Source of the DNA: Toxoplasma gondii ME49
Taxonomy: Eukaryota; Apicomplexa; Conoidasida; Eucoccidiorida; Sarcocystidae
Direction: 5' to 3'
DNA: 64,000 nt
NCBI RefSeq assembly: GCF_000006565.2
Contig: NC_031477.1
Span: forward strand, 4,553,137 to 4,617,136
Below, piece after piece: positions 1 to 11,183 of the stretch. The translations under genes were made by a program, and so were the position numbers. How positions within the stretch are numbered: the first letter of the stretch is position 1; every line of letters begins with the position of its first letter. The notes under the pieces are model-generated. The model ran no database searches, was not told the DNA's origin, and worked only from the letters and a program-made list of their open reading frames with translations.

Positions 1-860
1 TAAATGAATTCAAATATAACCGGAGAAACTGGAACCTGGTGTCTCTCCAGAGTGCCAGGCATTTAAAACGACCCTTCAATCGAGGGAAGAAAGACATATT
101 CTCCGCTTCGCGGTGCGTGGATAATGGTGTGTATGAATCGCATATGTTTGGGCAAACGTTTCGTGTAATCTGTACATATATGGAGGCAAGTTCAGATCTA
201 TTCATGTATCCGAATGAACGTAGATATGCATATGGTGGTGGGTGTAGCAGGATGTGTAGTTATAGAAAGGATGTACATGTTGGTTCAATCGTGACGAGTC
301 TCTGTACTTAAGGTTGCACGCATCCACCTAATGGAACAAAGCGTGTTTATCCCCTCTTGATAACACTTGCGTGAGACTCAACTCTTCTAGTTGTTCTTAG
401 GATAGGTCACCATTCTACAAGCGATGAAAGTGGTGCCTACCGCTCTGCGGAAGAAGTGGAGCAATGGCAAGCCTCGGCTGCTCACCCTATTCGTCGGTTC
501 GCAACTTTTCTCACTAATCAGGCAAGGACAGAAACTAAACAGAACACGTCGGTAACGAAGGCGATTGGAAGAGGCGTTCGTCGGAGGGCCAAAACGGACT
601 CGATACACGGAATGTACCGAAGAAGAATGCTCTGATGAAAGAAGCAAACGCGAGTGTTTTTCGTACACAGTTTCATTTTTGCCTCCATCCTCCTTCTTCA
701 CTCGCTCCGCGTCTCTTCCCATACTTTCTCTCTGGTACCCTCTCCCCCGTCTCACTACCTTTCGTACGTGTCCTGTCTTTCTCGAGTTTTCTTCCCCTCT
801 TCCCCATCTCTTACCGTTCTTCGAGTCAATATATTATTCTCGTCTTCGCCTGCGTTTCAG
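1..860. other. Intronic sequence upstream of the BCKDH E1-alpha exons
   Basis: No exon is recognisable here. The exon that follows at 861 begins in the middle of the conserved C-terminal helical region of the E1-alpha family, so the preceding exons must lie left of the window or have been missed. A pyrimidine-rich tract runs up to the acceptor at 860. Open frames in this stretch resemble no family. Confidence 0.55.
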
Positions 861-1495
861 GGCAGGTGGAGCGCTGAAGAGGAAAGCGCACTTGTGGTGG
901 AGACGCGGAAGGAGGTCCTGGCGAAAATTCGGTGAGATGGTGGTCAAAGACGATGTTGATTACCTTTCGAAAACGAAGCACTCGGAGCGAGTTACGTACT
1001 TTCAATACCTACATGAATCACTGAATCTATGTGTCTGTGTCGAGTTGTCATTTGCGAAGCAAGAGAGCACTTGAACAAAGGTGTCAAGTTCCCGTTCAGA
1101 GCGGCAGGCCTGTCGTAAGACATTTTATAGTTCTTTCCAGATGTTCCACTGCATGTCTGTCTATTCGAATGTTCCATATCCGTACCGTAGTGGATTCCTC
1201 GTCGTGCTCCAATTTCTGCTCCCGCTGACAACTGGCTTTCCAGCAGAAATGGATGACACGGAAATGATGGCAATCGAGTCGCTCCTGATAGAAAATCTGT
1301 GCATTTTTCAGGGTCCACGAGAAAATGAAACATCCGCCTGTGCTCTCGGGCATTTTTTCCGACGTCTATAGCACGGTGCCTCAGTTCCTACGGGAGCAGC
1401 GGGAGATGCTAAAAGCATTTTTATCTCGGCCTGGAAGGGCAGTGCAGTACAATTTAGAGGGCTTCGAGAGAGACAGTGATGACAGCTGCAAATAG
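861..1495 (+). CDS. 2-oxoisovalerate (branched-chain keto-acid) dehydrogenase E1 alpha subunit, C-terminal two exons (partial)
   Basis: Exons are 861-931 and 1312-1495, joined phase 2, with acceptor tttcag, donor gtgaga and stop TAG at 1493. The first exon encodes GRWSAEEESALVVETRKEVL, which aligns with the GWWDEEQEKAWRKQSRRKV region of animal BCKDHA. The second contains LSGIFSDVYSTVPQFLREQ, matching the LLFSDVYQEMPAQLRKQ motif near the family C-terminus. The enzyme is the thiamine-diphosphate E1 subunit of a mitochondrial keto-acid dehydrogenase; in Apicomplexa this complex is known to convert mitochondrial pyruvate to acetyl-CoA because the true PDH sits in the apicoplast. The N-terminal catalytic part lies outside the window. 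The C-terminus ends with an acidic tail (ERDSDDSCK). Confidence 0.85.
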
Positions 1496-4400
1496 AGCGC
1501 GCGAATTGAAGGCGAAAAACCAAAACACTGTTGTCGAATTTTTTGTACACAAAGAGGGGGGAATAAAGTGGGGCCTCAAACGAGGAACAACAGCAAAGGG
1601 ATGCAGGGTGCAGTATCTTGTTGTTTTTCCTTTTGTTCGGCGTGGAATAACTGAAGTCGAGTTTTTTAGGGTAGAGGGAAAACGTGCATATCAGACTAGC
1701 TTTTTCTAGTTTGTCTCTGCCCCCCAGTAGCGCCTCTTATCTCCGTATGTCTAGCGTATTTATCGAGCAACGTCACTGTAGCTATATACTTGGCTATACA
1801 TACCTGTTTTTGATGATTGCGCTGCAGCTGTACATAATATATATATATATATATTCTTGCCTGTCCCATTGCGTAGATTTGGAAGGTCCATGCATTCGAG
1901 AAGGTGTCATGTGTACATTCTTGTGTCGATTTGGCCATCAACATATTCATTCATATATTATTTAAGACTACAGGCATGCTCCCACCCCACATGCATTTAA
2001 TTTTGAATCAATATTTATCTGTCCGACTGCCTATCCACTTTTAATCACGTGTGGGCTTCCGCGGCTTGGCCTGCCTAAGGATTTACGTAATGGATACCAC
2101 AGGGTATGTGTTCCTCAAACGAGCGAACACCAACGAGACCGTTTATCGTTTTTCTGAGTGTCCATGGTGTCTATACAAGGAACAGGACACCTACAACGGT
2201 GGTACTCTTATAAGATCAAGGAATTCAAACAGGCAGGAGCCACCCCCTGCCTCAGCAGCCAGTTGAAGTCTCAGAGCGTGTCTTTACATTTGCGAGTCGA
2301 AGGATTATGGTGACACTCCATAAATGCTGACGTGGGGATAAACGGTTTCATACAAGTGACGTTTCATCGGGCAACCTCTTCATACGCACTATCGCTCTCG
2401 AGGCCCCATCGATCTCGCGTGGCGTCGCTACTTGCGACGGGCTGTGCAAGAACAAATGCTCTCCGGCATCCATTTAACAAGATCTCTCGAGCAAACTAGA
2501 TGGGAGGATTCAAGTCGCCTATAAGAGGCGAAAAATTCGAAAACGAATAGGCTGAGCAAGAGTAGCTGAATAGGAAATCGTTTTCGTTGCGCTGTTCGTT
2601 TTTCAGTATCTCACTGTTGTCGACGTCCACGTAGTGAAGTGCGCCACGTCTGATATGTGTTGCAAAGTTTTATACATATTTAACACTGCGTGTATTTTCG
2701 AGGCGTTGACGCAAGAGTTGCGGTAACCCACGTGCTGGGAGGTTCTCATTCGCTTGCGCCGGCCAGGTCCATATCCTAATTCGTCATCCAGCCGGAGTTT
2801 GACTCGGAAGTCACATGAATAAGCGAATCATCTAAATGGAAAATTTCACAGCGTGCTGGAAGACACGGCAGACTGTCGAGAGCAAAACAAATTCTCTACA
2901 CAGTTCTCTAGCGCACGTGCGACGAGCAGGTACCGGATACTGCAAGACTGTTCTACCCTGTCAACAGTACACAGCTCGTGTTTTATCCAGAGTCGTTGAA
3001 GAAGTATGCAATAGCGTGAGGGTAGACACAGTAAATCTGCTACTCGATCCATGGGAAGACAAATTCTGTGTTTTTTCAAATAGATATGGCCCTTAGAGCG
3101 ATTCCCGCAGCAAGACAACTGAGAATCGTTCCCGAAGGCACAGCTGTTCAACGACAAAGCATATCTTCAACAGCACAGCCAAAGCTGATCCATCGCGTCG
3201 ACTTTCGTTAACCTCACAAACAAGAATCCCGGTAGCCTTTCTTAAAATCCTAAATCATTCAAGGGAACGTGTTTTCCAAATGGAAAACTGGAACTGGATT
3301 TGAAACTTCATCATGAATGTCACCCAAGACATTCGAGCATGTTTGATTGGTAGGATCTTCGAACGGGTCTGCAGCGCCCACTCACAAGTCCGGTTACCGC
3401 TGCGCGTCAGCGACGACCCACTTTTGTTACCTTTCCAAAGCTGAGTAATTAGCGATCTTAGTATATGGTGCGTGTTTTTATAAGGGCGAATGTTAGCTGA
3501 AATTTTGGAATGAAAGAGTATATGGATTATGGGAAGTTGGTAGTAGGTCATGTTTCCATCGTTTTTTGTGAATGCAATGCTCTTGTTCTTTCCCTCGCAT
3601 AATCGTGCCACACGCTTGTTCGAACATAAGCTGCTAGGCCGGCCGCACCAGTTTTCCCCGCATTTTTATCCAAATCTGTCAGTCCCGAAAGCATGCTTGT
3701 CACGTTTTGAGATCTTTCAATCCGGAGCCTCCTTGTTTTCTTAGAGCGAGCTACGTATCCGGCTGATTCATAACTACTCCGTACACAGGCTTGACGGACG
3801 AATCGATCCGGGGCTAGTCTTTCTGAGGACACTTTTCTTCGAGTGATTTCTCGACCAATCTGGGAACGCGGGTCGTGTACCCAGGCCGTTTGCTCAATCC
3901 TAAAGCCAGACTCTTTGTCGCGTGGCTTTGTCAACAGAGTGGTCATGTGCTCGATACCGCCACTACGGTTGCTTGAGGTGGTCGATGACCTGACCTGTCT
4001 TGTGAACTCAAGCCAGTACAGTCGCTGGAATTTCTTCACATTCACCTTACCAGGATTCACGCTGCCTATGAGGAAGGAATTCACTTCCAGTTGCAAGGGT
4101 TCTTTTTCAAATCATCCGGTTCCTGACCATCGTAAGCGTCGGGCTGCTGGCCACTGCTCTCTCTGCCTCCCACGCCCTACAGGCTGAACAGTTTGAGAGT
4201 ATACCGTGCTTTTCCCAGTGTTCTGTGACTGTTTCCACGCTCCAAAAGTCGCTTGTATAAGTCATTGGTTTGGCACCAACGCTGCCTCCGTGTGTGGTGT
4301 TCGTTACTCGTCAATGTTGAACAGAACGGAATCATCACGGCCTACTGGACTGAGAACTCTTTTTTACGCAATTACTCTGGCGTGAGTACCCTTTATAGGG

Positions 4401-4889
4401 TCCATGTGCCATCTGGTATCCTCCCTTAGAGATTGTGGGGTGCTCTTAAGGTTTTTCGCCATTGGATGAAACTGTACCAGAGGCAATGTTAGCAACTGAG
4501 AAGCAACAATAAAGGAAAATATACAGGTATACAAACGCGTCTCTACGCAGACCACATAAAAAACAACCTCATGGGTTAATTGTTTTTCAACTTCATTATA
4601 TGACGTTAAGTGTGTTAAACGGGGTCGCCGATACATATACGCAGATGTGTGGTGACTTCTGTATGTAACTGTGGCGGAAGAGAAACGACCTTCATGAGTT
4701 GCTGTGTCAGCCTCCTAACTCTTCTATTTGTGCTGGAAGGGTAAACCGAACTGCATCAGGCTCAGGAGGACGTATGTTCATTCGCTGGGTTTTCTGGATG
4801 AATTGCCAGTGATTGTGTCTGCCGCGATCCCTCGCAATGTGGCTCGGATGCGTACAGCTTGTAAGCTCGTCGTGTTTTTTCGTCCCAAA
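1496..4889. other. Intergenic region between BCKDH E1-alpha and the FNT transporter
   Basis: About 3.4 kb that should hold the 3' UTR of the left gene and the promoter and 5' UTR of the transporter. A TA microsatellite lies at about 1838-1854. The longest open frame is a 182-codon frame on the - strand (3548-4096), with no recognisable domain and no supporting splice context. I see no convincing gene. Confidence 0.5.
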
Positions 4890-7302
4890 ATGGTGGTGAC
4901 GGCAGGGGCGGACGCCTATCTGAAAATCTTGGAGTACGGCGTCAAGAAGACCCAGCTTCGAATAGACCGGCTCCTCCTCCAGGCCTTTATGGCAGGAATA
5001 TTTGTTGCGATGGCTGGCCACTGCTGCACGGTCCTGGGTAGGTTGAGCGAGCGCAATGTCAACACCAGAAGCGGGTTACCAGAGAGTACCAGAGAACAAC
5101 AGCCACTTTTTCGCTGATTACATGCAAGCGCAGACGACAGAGCGCCTCGCCTGAAACGATATGGGACGTGCACCCGCAGTGAGTTCGTGGTGAACGAGCT
5201 TGTCTCAGTGTTGCGTGCTCTTACACGTGCCATGCGTGCAGCCGGATCTTACCCGACGGATCCTGGAGATCCTTTGGCTGTTGCGAAACCGACACAGAAA
5301 TTCATCTACGGAGCTCTGTTCCCTGTCGCCTTCATCTGTATCATTCTTACTGGAGCGGAGCTCTTTACCGGCAACACGATGACTATGCTGATTTGCTACT
5401 TTCAAAAACGGGTGACGATGCTTCAGCTAGGAGTGAACTGGCTTGGGAGTTTGGCAGGTAATTGGTTGGGTGCTCTCTTCGGAGCGTATTTTCTCTCATA
5501 TTTGACCGGAGCGCTGGGAGATGAACACGTCCGTCAATTTCTGTTCCGGACATGCGTTAATAAGATCTCCTACGGATGGGGAGAGTGCTTCCTGAGAGGG
5601 GTTGGATGCAATACATTCGTTTGCCTTGCAGTCTGGGCAGTCATAGCATCCGAAAATGTCGCCGGCAAAGTCCTCGTAATGTGGTAAGTATGTCGTGTAA
5701 AAGTTACTTTTGAAGTCCGCTCCAATTCCAAGTGCTTCCCCGGATCGCCTTGGTGATGAGCCTCTGAAATGACTCGAATTCCCAGTAGGCAAGCTCACTT
5801 TCAGAGTGTGGAAACAAATGTATGCAACACGTTTACGGAGTCGCCGGTGTTTGCCCTGTCTTCTTCAGTCACTGCTGGGTGCCGGAGAGTCCCCAAGCAG
5901 GAATGTCGTTCTGATCTGCTGTATGCTTGCTCCCTCCTACCGTCAGGACGGGTACTGGATATAACGATGCGTTTAATCGACTAAACGCCCTGGCACATTG
6001 CCATTCCCTACTAACTGACCTTCCGTCCGCACAGTTCAATCCGTGACGCGCCCATAATCCGTGTGTGCACTGAAACAACACTCCTTGAGTTCAGGCTGGG
6101 CGCCTGCTGCTCTGATAGCAATCAAACAAGTGGTAGCTGTACATGTGAACCGTGCTCTGCGTCCAGGTTCCCAATAGTTGCTTTCTGCGTGGGCGGCTAC
6201 GAGCACATCATTGCCAACATGTACACGCTACAGGCGGGGTTGATGGCTGGGGCTCCTGTTGCGATCTTGGACGTGATTGCATTCAATTTCTTGCCAACTC
6301 TCCTCGGTAATATTGTAAGTTATTTCCTTGGTGGCTTGACAAACTAGCGCAACCAAATGCATGGTAGCAACCCAATCTGACGCACTTACGTTGAACGATG
6401 AGTCAGTGGAAATCTCAGTTCATAAATGCTTCGACGTGATTGCAGTTCTCGACCTTGCAACACAGCAGCTGCGTTGACCAAAAGCAGGTGCACTAACGGA
6501 TGCACCAGCGCAAAAATTGTAAGGCTGGAGTGGATAATCCTCATCCGGGGGTCTAATTGTCCTCAGCTTCGACCAACCGTGTGCAAGAACTTTCGTGTGT
6601 GCTGCGGTACTTAAATTTGCAGGTTGGCGGCTGTCTGCTGGTAGGCGCCGTGTACGCGTACAACTTCTATCCGACTTTGAGCTACACAGAAACTACCGGT
6701 GCGAAAGTCTACGTCCAAGAAGTCGGGCCAGTGCTGGACCGGCGCTCTTCTATGCAGGTGTCTATGACAGAGCGTGAACCGGACGGCCAGGTGGTTACAG
6801 AATATGAAGCAGTACCTTTCGAGTCATTTGGAGGGGAGTATATAGTTAATAAGCACGCCACGATGGCGGCCCCTATTCCGTCGCGAGCATCCTCCTTCCT
6901 TTACCCATTTCAATGGCAACGGCAACGTTCTCAGTCGGGCAACCTCAGCACCCATGCTCGTCTGGATCTTCCTAACCGTCCAGTTGAACCTCCTTCAGAC
7001 GGTCTCGAAGTCACCCCGCAATCACAGGTAAGAGTGGCTCTTCCCCTGGCAACTGTCCTGTCCTTCGCCCTGAAAAGCTGATGCCTACAGCGCATCCTTT
7101 GAATCATAGACAAAGCCGACAGGCCAAAATAAGGCACCAGCAGTACCGGTGCCACATCCAGATGTCTCTCTTTTGTAACGTTAGCTAGTTAGTTGAAGCA
7201 ATTGGGCTTACGACTACAGCGAACAGGGAACGGTTGCTTTTTCTTCTGTGTCTGTTTATGGTTCCTTCTCAGACTGCTGAATCGGTGGCCCAGCAAGTGT
7301 GA
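4890..7302 (+). CDS. Formate/nitrite transporter family protein, probable lactate/H+ symporter (five exons, 390 aa)
   Basis: Exons are 4890-5037, 5242-5683, 6167-6314, 6623-7027 and 7273-7302; every junction is GT-AG and in phase. The start is the ATG in aaaATGG at 4890, just before the conserved N-terminal helix. Family landmarks are the first half-helix loop [10 protein letters not shown] (about residues 85-94), [11 protein letters not shown], and [13 protein letters not shown] (206-218) with the central pore histidine at 210. The core closely follows the Plasmodium FNT, a proton-coupled L-lactate exporter of the plasma membrane, so monocarboxylate export from glycolysis is the likely job (inference). 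Residues 270-390 are a hydrophilic cytosolic tail not needed for the fold. Toxoplasma has several FNT paralogues and I cannot tell which this is. A longer alternative C-terminus cannot be excluded (see 8383-8720). Confidence 0.92.
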
Positions 7303-9785
7303 CTTTGTCGCCAGCGCAGTCTGCTGACACTGTGACTGTCACGAGAGACCGGAAGTGCACACTCATGCCAGGAATTATTCTGTTCGAGTGCGTGTAGTTT
7401 AGAAGTGGTAGAGCACCTGCAGTATTTGTCCCCCGCATTCTTAGGAAATCGGCGGCGCCTATCCAATGGCACAGGAAGCTTCTGGTTGTTGTTTGGTACA
7501 TGGCGGTGTCAGTGTCTTTGAGACGTGCTCTATTTTAGATTTTTCCCCTTGAGCACTACTCTTTGAGCCGACAGTTGACTGAGCAGTGATTCCCTCGTCG
7601 ACAGTCTAAGAGCCCACTTGGAGTCAGCTCTTACAGCAGCGTGACACTGGAAAGTGTTCTGGACAGGAGGGTACAAATAAATGTGGAAATCTGTGGCATG
7701 TGTTTGCTGTTTCAGCGAGATCATACCGTCGCGTCCTTGATGTGCGTGCACCCCCAGTAGTCAGACTCATAATGCTTTTCGTACCAAAGGTTCCCCACCG
7801 CATGTTCAGCTTGGAACCTAACGTTAAACGTGCAACGTTTAATTCGATTTGGTCCCCCTGTTATTCTGCGCGTTCACTCACTTCGATGTAATTCGCCAAA
7901 CCAGCAAAAGGACAAAAACACCACCAGAGTTTATTCGTCCGAGAATGATATCGGTGGTATTACATAGAGGTGTTCACTTCCGGTTTCGCTGTGTAGCGTG
8001 CCCAGTCTACGTCATTCTCCTGGCGGTTTGTACAAGTTTACAGGTGGTCGTTGGCTTCGTTGCGAACTTCATTCACTTCTCGCACATTGTATGCAGCCGC
8101 AGACATTTTCCTGTGTGTCTATGAGTCTCTACGGGAAAGATATCAAGATTACCAGTTGCAGTCTTAACAAATTACCGGGTGATTCGTCCGGTCTAAAGGT
8201 GACTGCATTTGCTCGAAGCAGTCTCTTCTCTTCGACTGGTGTGCTCCAATTGCACAAGAGGCAAACAACAATGTGTGCGCGTATGCACCCTTTTTTGCGT
8301 GCGTTGACTAGGAGGCAAACTATTGACATCGAAAGTTCCTCGTATGTTCAGACAAGTTGATGAATACTGTTTCCTTCTCCAGTCGCTGACACCCAAGTCC
8401 CATCGCTGAACCCGAAGAAATCAAGGAAGGCGCATCTACCTGTGTTTATGGGGCGGCGGGTGCGCGGGAGGAGCACGACACACACGCACGGCCGTTTCAA
8501 GATGAAGAATTACCACAGTGTTGAAGATATACAGAAAGAAAACAGAGTGATGGTATGTAAAACAACTGACTATTGCGAATTGGTATCGACTCACGCGCAG
8601 GAAAAATGAGTGTCGCGTTTTGCAGCAGTTGTTGCAGGCCTTAGTCTAAAGTAAGATACATAAGCGTTTTCAGCAAGCAAAAGCTGGAGCAGAAAATCAC
8701 GCAGAGATTCCTAGTGAATGATGAACTGATTAGGTCGCTAGATAAGTCCGCATTCTCTCGTTTTCCGCGCTACGACTGGTGCGCGCGCTGTTGGTAGTTT
8801 GCCTTGCACTGGCGTCTTGCAGACACAAGACTTCCCCATTTTCACCCTTGAAGTTGTTTCTGGCAAGCTCACCGCCATTTTGCTCAAGTATTTTCGTTGA
8901 GGCGTCTCGTGCAAGGTGAAAACACTCAAGAGTTGCACGAGTTCTCTGCAGTATCAACTGCGGCCTCCCCACTCTGGCGAACTCCATCGTTGCATGCTTT
9001 CTTGCTCTGCGAGTAGAGGGAAGCTCACGAAAAGTCTGTTCCGCCTGTGCGTGTTGAACGCGTTTTCGGTAGCTGATTTTGGGGTTGACACAGTTTCTTC
9101 TTTTGCGTTAAGTGTTCCGTTTCTACGTACAACGGGAGACGTCTTTAGAGGCCGAAAGGTCGGATCCTGTCCAACTGCGCCATCTGTTCCACCGGTGCAC
9201 TGCAGTGTCAACGTCCGCGGCCGTTCTCTTTTTCCACATTTCCGCGAGCAAAAAGGTGACTGGTAAACCTGTCAAGGGTTTCTCTTCCGAGGGTGCTTTT
9301 CTCTCGCTCTTCGATCCGGATCGAAAAGTGTGTCAGCAGTCCGTCCCCGAATGTTCCGATAATCTTCCTTCTACACCTTTCCCAGTCACTGAAAAAGTTC
9401 TTCTCTCTCCTTTCCAAATCCGGTGGCAGTCGCCGCAGCTACCGCCACCACGACAATTCGAGTCCCTCAACGGCGTTCGTAGTGCTTCTCGTGAGTGAGT
9501 GTGTCACCAAACGCATCAATGACTTTATTTTTGTCCGCATGTGCACGGAACGGCGCGTACGCATGCGTATCGGCGCAAGTGTTTGCTCCTCTGCGAAGAA
9601 TTTCGTCGAGAGCTTTCCAAGAAACCTACGCCTCACGGATTCTAAGTTGAGTGTGCATTCGTAGAAGGCAAAGTGCACCTTATTTGCGCGCCTTGTTTTC
9701 GGTTGCTTCGGTCGAGCTGGCAGTCGATGAAACGCGTCTTCGAGGCGTGACCTTCTTCTTGTTTTACCCTGTCCACAGCCCTGCA
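7303..9785. other. Region between the FNT transporter and the MORN gene
   Basis: It should contain the transporter 3' UTR and the MORN promoter and leader. A pyrimidine-rich stretch ending in tgtccacag at about 9777, seven bases before the MORN start, suggests a spliced 5' UTR. One exon-like pair (8383-8720) is listed separately; nothing else is convincing. Confidence 0.5.
8383..8720 (+). CDS. Possible orphan 3' exons (low confidence)
   Basis: A strong acceptor (tttccttctccag) opens a 170-nt segment at 8383-8552. It stays open in the frame ending KENRVM and closes with a donor-like ATG|GTATGT. A second acceptor (gttttcag, exon from about 8674) continues in phase 0 for about 15 codons (QAKAGAENHAEIPSE) to a stop near 8720. 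The pair could be an alternative 3' end of the FNT transcript or the end of an undetected gene. The entry phase (1) does not fit the FNT exon 4 donor directly, so another exon would be needed. Chance is possible. Confidence 0.25.
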
Positions 9786-11183
9786 ATGGGCGCCTGCAAA
9801 AGCAAGCCAAAGACTAAGCGGCCCGCGGAGGCCGACGGCGGCAATGTCGCGGTCGCCGCGGCGCCGACGGCTGCCCCCGCGGAGGGCGAGGCAGAAATGC
9901 AGAAACCGGAGGGAGCGGTGACGCCTGCAGGGGAAGCTGCTCCGAGCCAGGCCAACGAAAAGACAGAGGCGCACCCAGAGCTTTCTGCAGCGCCCGAAGA
10001 GCAGCAAGGAGGCGCGACAGGGAGTGCAGAGGCCGGCGGAGCTGAGGCGTCGGGTGAGGCGGGGACCGCGGAGGCGAAGACTGGCGACGCAGCTGAGGGC
10101 GACAAAGACGCGAATGCGGCAGCGGGCGGCTACCACATGAGCGCGGAACCGGAAGTGGACGTGAGGACCGTCGAGGGAGAGGGAGCTGAGGGCGACCTCG
10201 TGTCGAGACCCGTAGTCACGCTGGCGAACGGCGTGACGTATACCGGCCAGTGGCTGGGCACCAAGAAGCACGGCCAGGGAGTGCAGCAGTGGCCGGACGG
10301 AGCCAAGTACGTAGGTCAATGGAAGGACGGATTCGCGGACGGTCAGGGGGTATTTACGCACGCGGACGGGGACTTCTACGAAGGCCAGTGGCGGATGGAC
10401 AAGGCGAACGGGTACGGGGAGTACAGACACTCGGACGGAAGCGAGTACCGGGGCGGGTGGCGCGACGACAAAAAGCACGGCGAGGCCGTCGAGAAATGGG
10501 CAGACGGGTCTCACTTCGAGGGCCAGTACGCGAACGGAAAGAAGGAGGGCGAGGGTTCCTTCACCTGGCCCGAGGGCTCGCACTACCGCGGCCAGTTCCG
10601 CGAAAACGAAATCCACGGACAGGGTCGGTACATCTGGGCTGACGGCCGCTGCTACGAAGGCCAGTGGGCGCACAACCGCATGAATGGCGAAGGTGTCTTC
10701 ACCTGGTCAGACGGGCGCAAGTACGTCGGCGGGTACGTGAACGACAAGAAGGAGGGCCAAGGCACTTTCTTGTGGACTGACGGCCGGTCCTTCCGCGGCG
10801 GCTGGCTGAACGGCAAGCAACACGGTGTCGGAGAGTTCACAGCGCGCTCCGGGGAGAAGAAACGCGGCATCTGGGACCAGGGCGTCCGCCAGCGCTGGCT
10901 CGAAGACAACGAAGACGTCGACGAACACGGCCAAGTAGTCAAAGTCAACGTTGAATCCCGCTCCGCAAACGCCGCACCCGCCAGGACAGATACAAACGCG
11001 ATTCGCCAAACAGCCAGCACTGCCGGCTCGGCGCAGCCCGCGACTGGCAGCAGGGCCTCGTTGAACGGAGCGCAGCTCAGCTCTCAAGGCAGTGGGTCGG
11101 GCAGAACCTTGCACCCCGGAAACTCAGGCAACGCCGAGCATACCCAGTTCCTCGGTGTCGAGAGCGCTCCTGTCACAGCTTGA
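9786..11183 (+). CDS. MORN-repeat protein with N-terminal acylation motif (465 aa)
   Basis: Coding is a single exon. The ATG at 9786 was chosen because it starts MGACKSKPK: Gly2 suits N-myristoylation and Cys4 next to basic residues suits palmitoylation. In-frame codons upstream lie behind a probable 5' UTR splice acceptor at 9777. Residues 10-143 are a low-complexity Ala/Glu/Gly linker. From about residue 148 come nine consecutive 23-residue MORN repeats (pattern YxGQWxxxxxxGxGxxxWxDG), ending near residue 355, followed by a charged and then Ser/Ala-rich tail. MORN repeats bind membranes or scaffold the cortical cytoskeleton in apicomplexans. Membrane or inner-membrane-complex attachment is inferred from the N-terminus. 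It differs from MORN1, which consists almost wholly of repeats. Confidence 0.9.
   Translation: MGACKSKPKTKRPAEADGGNVAVAAAPTAAPAEGEAEMQKPEGAVTPAGEAAPSQANEKTEAHPELSAAPEEQQGGATGSAEAGGAEASGEAGTAEAKTGDAAEGDKDANAAAGGYHMSAEPEVDVRTVEGEGAEGDLVSRPVVTLANGVTYTGQWLGTKKHGQGVQQWPDGAKYVGQWKDGFADGQGVFTHADGDFYEGQWRMDKANGYGEYRHSDGSEYRGGWRDDKKHGEAVEKWADGSHFEGQYANGKKEGEGSFTWPEGSHYRGQFRENEIHGQGRYIWADGRCYEGQWAHNRMNGEGVFTWSDGRKYVGGYVNDKKEGQGTFLWTDGRSFRGGWLNGKQHGVGEFTARSGEKKRGIWDQGVRQRWLEDNEDVDEHGQVVKVNVESRSANAAPARTDTNAIRQTASTAGSAQPATGSRASLNGAQLSSQGSGSGRTLHPGNSGNAEHTQFLGVESAPVTA

Noticed and set aside
3548..4096. - strand frame of 182 codons between BCKDH and FNT
   Set aside because: No domain, no splice context and no repeat; a frame of this length is expected by chance in 64 kb of this composition.
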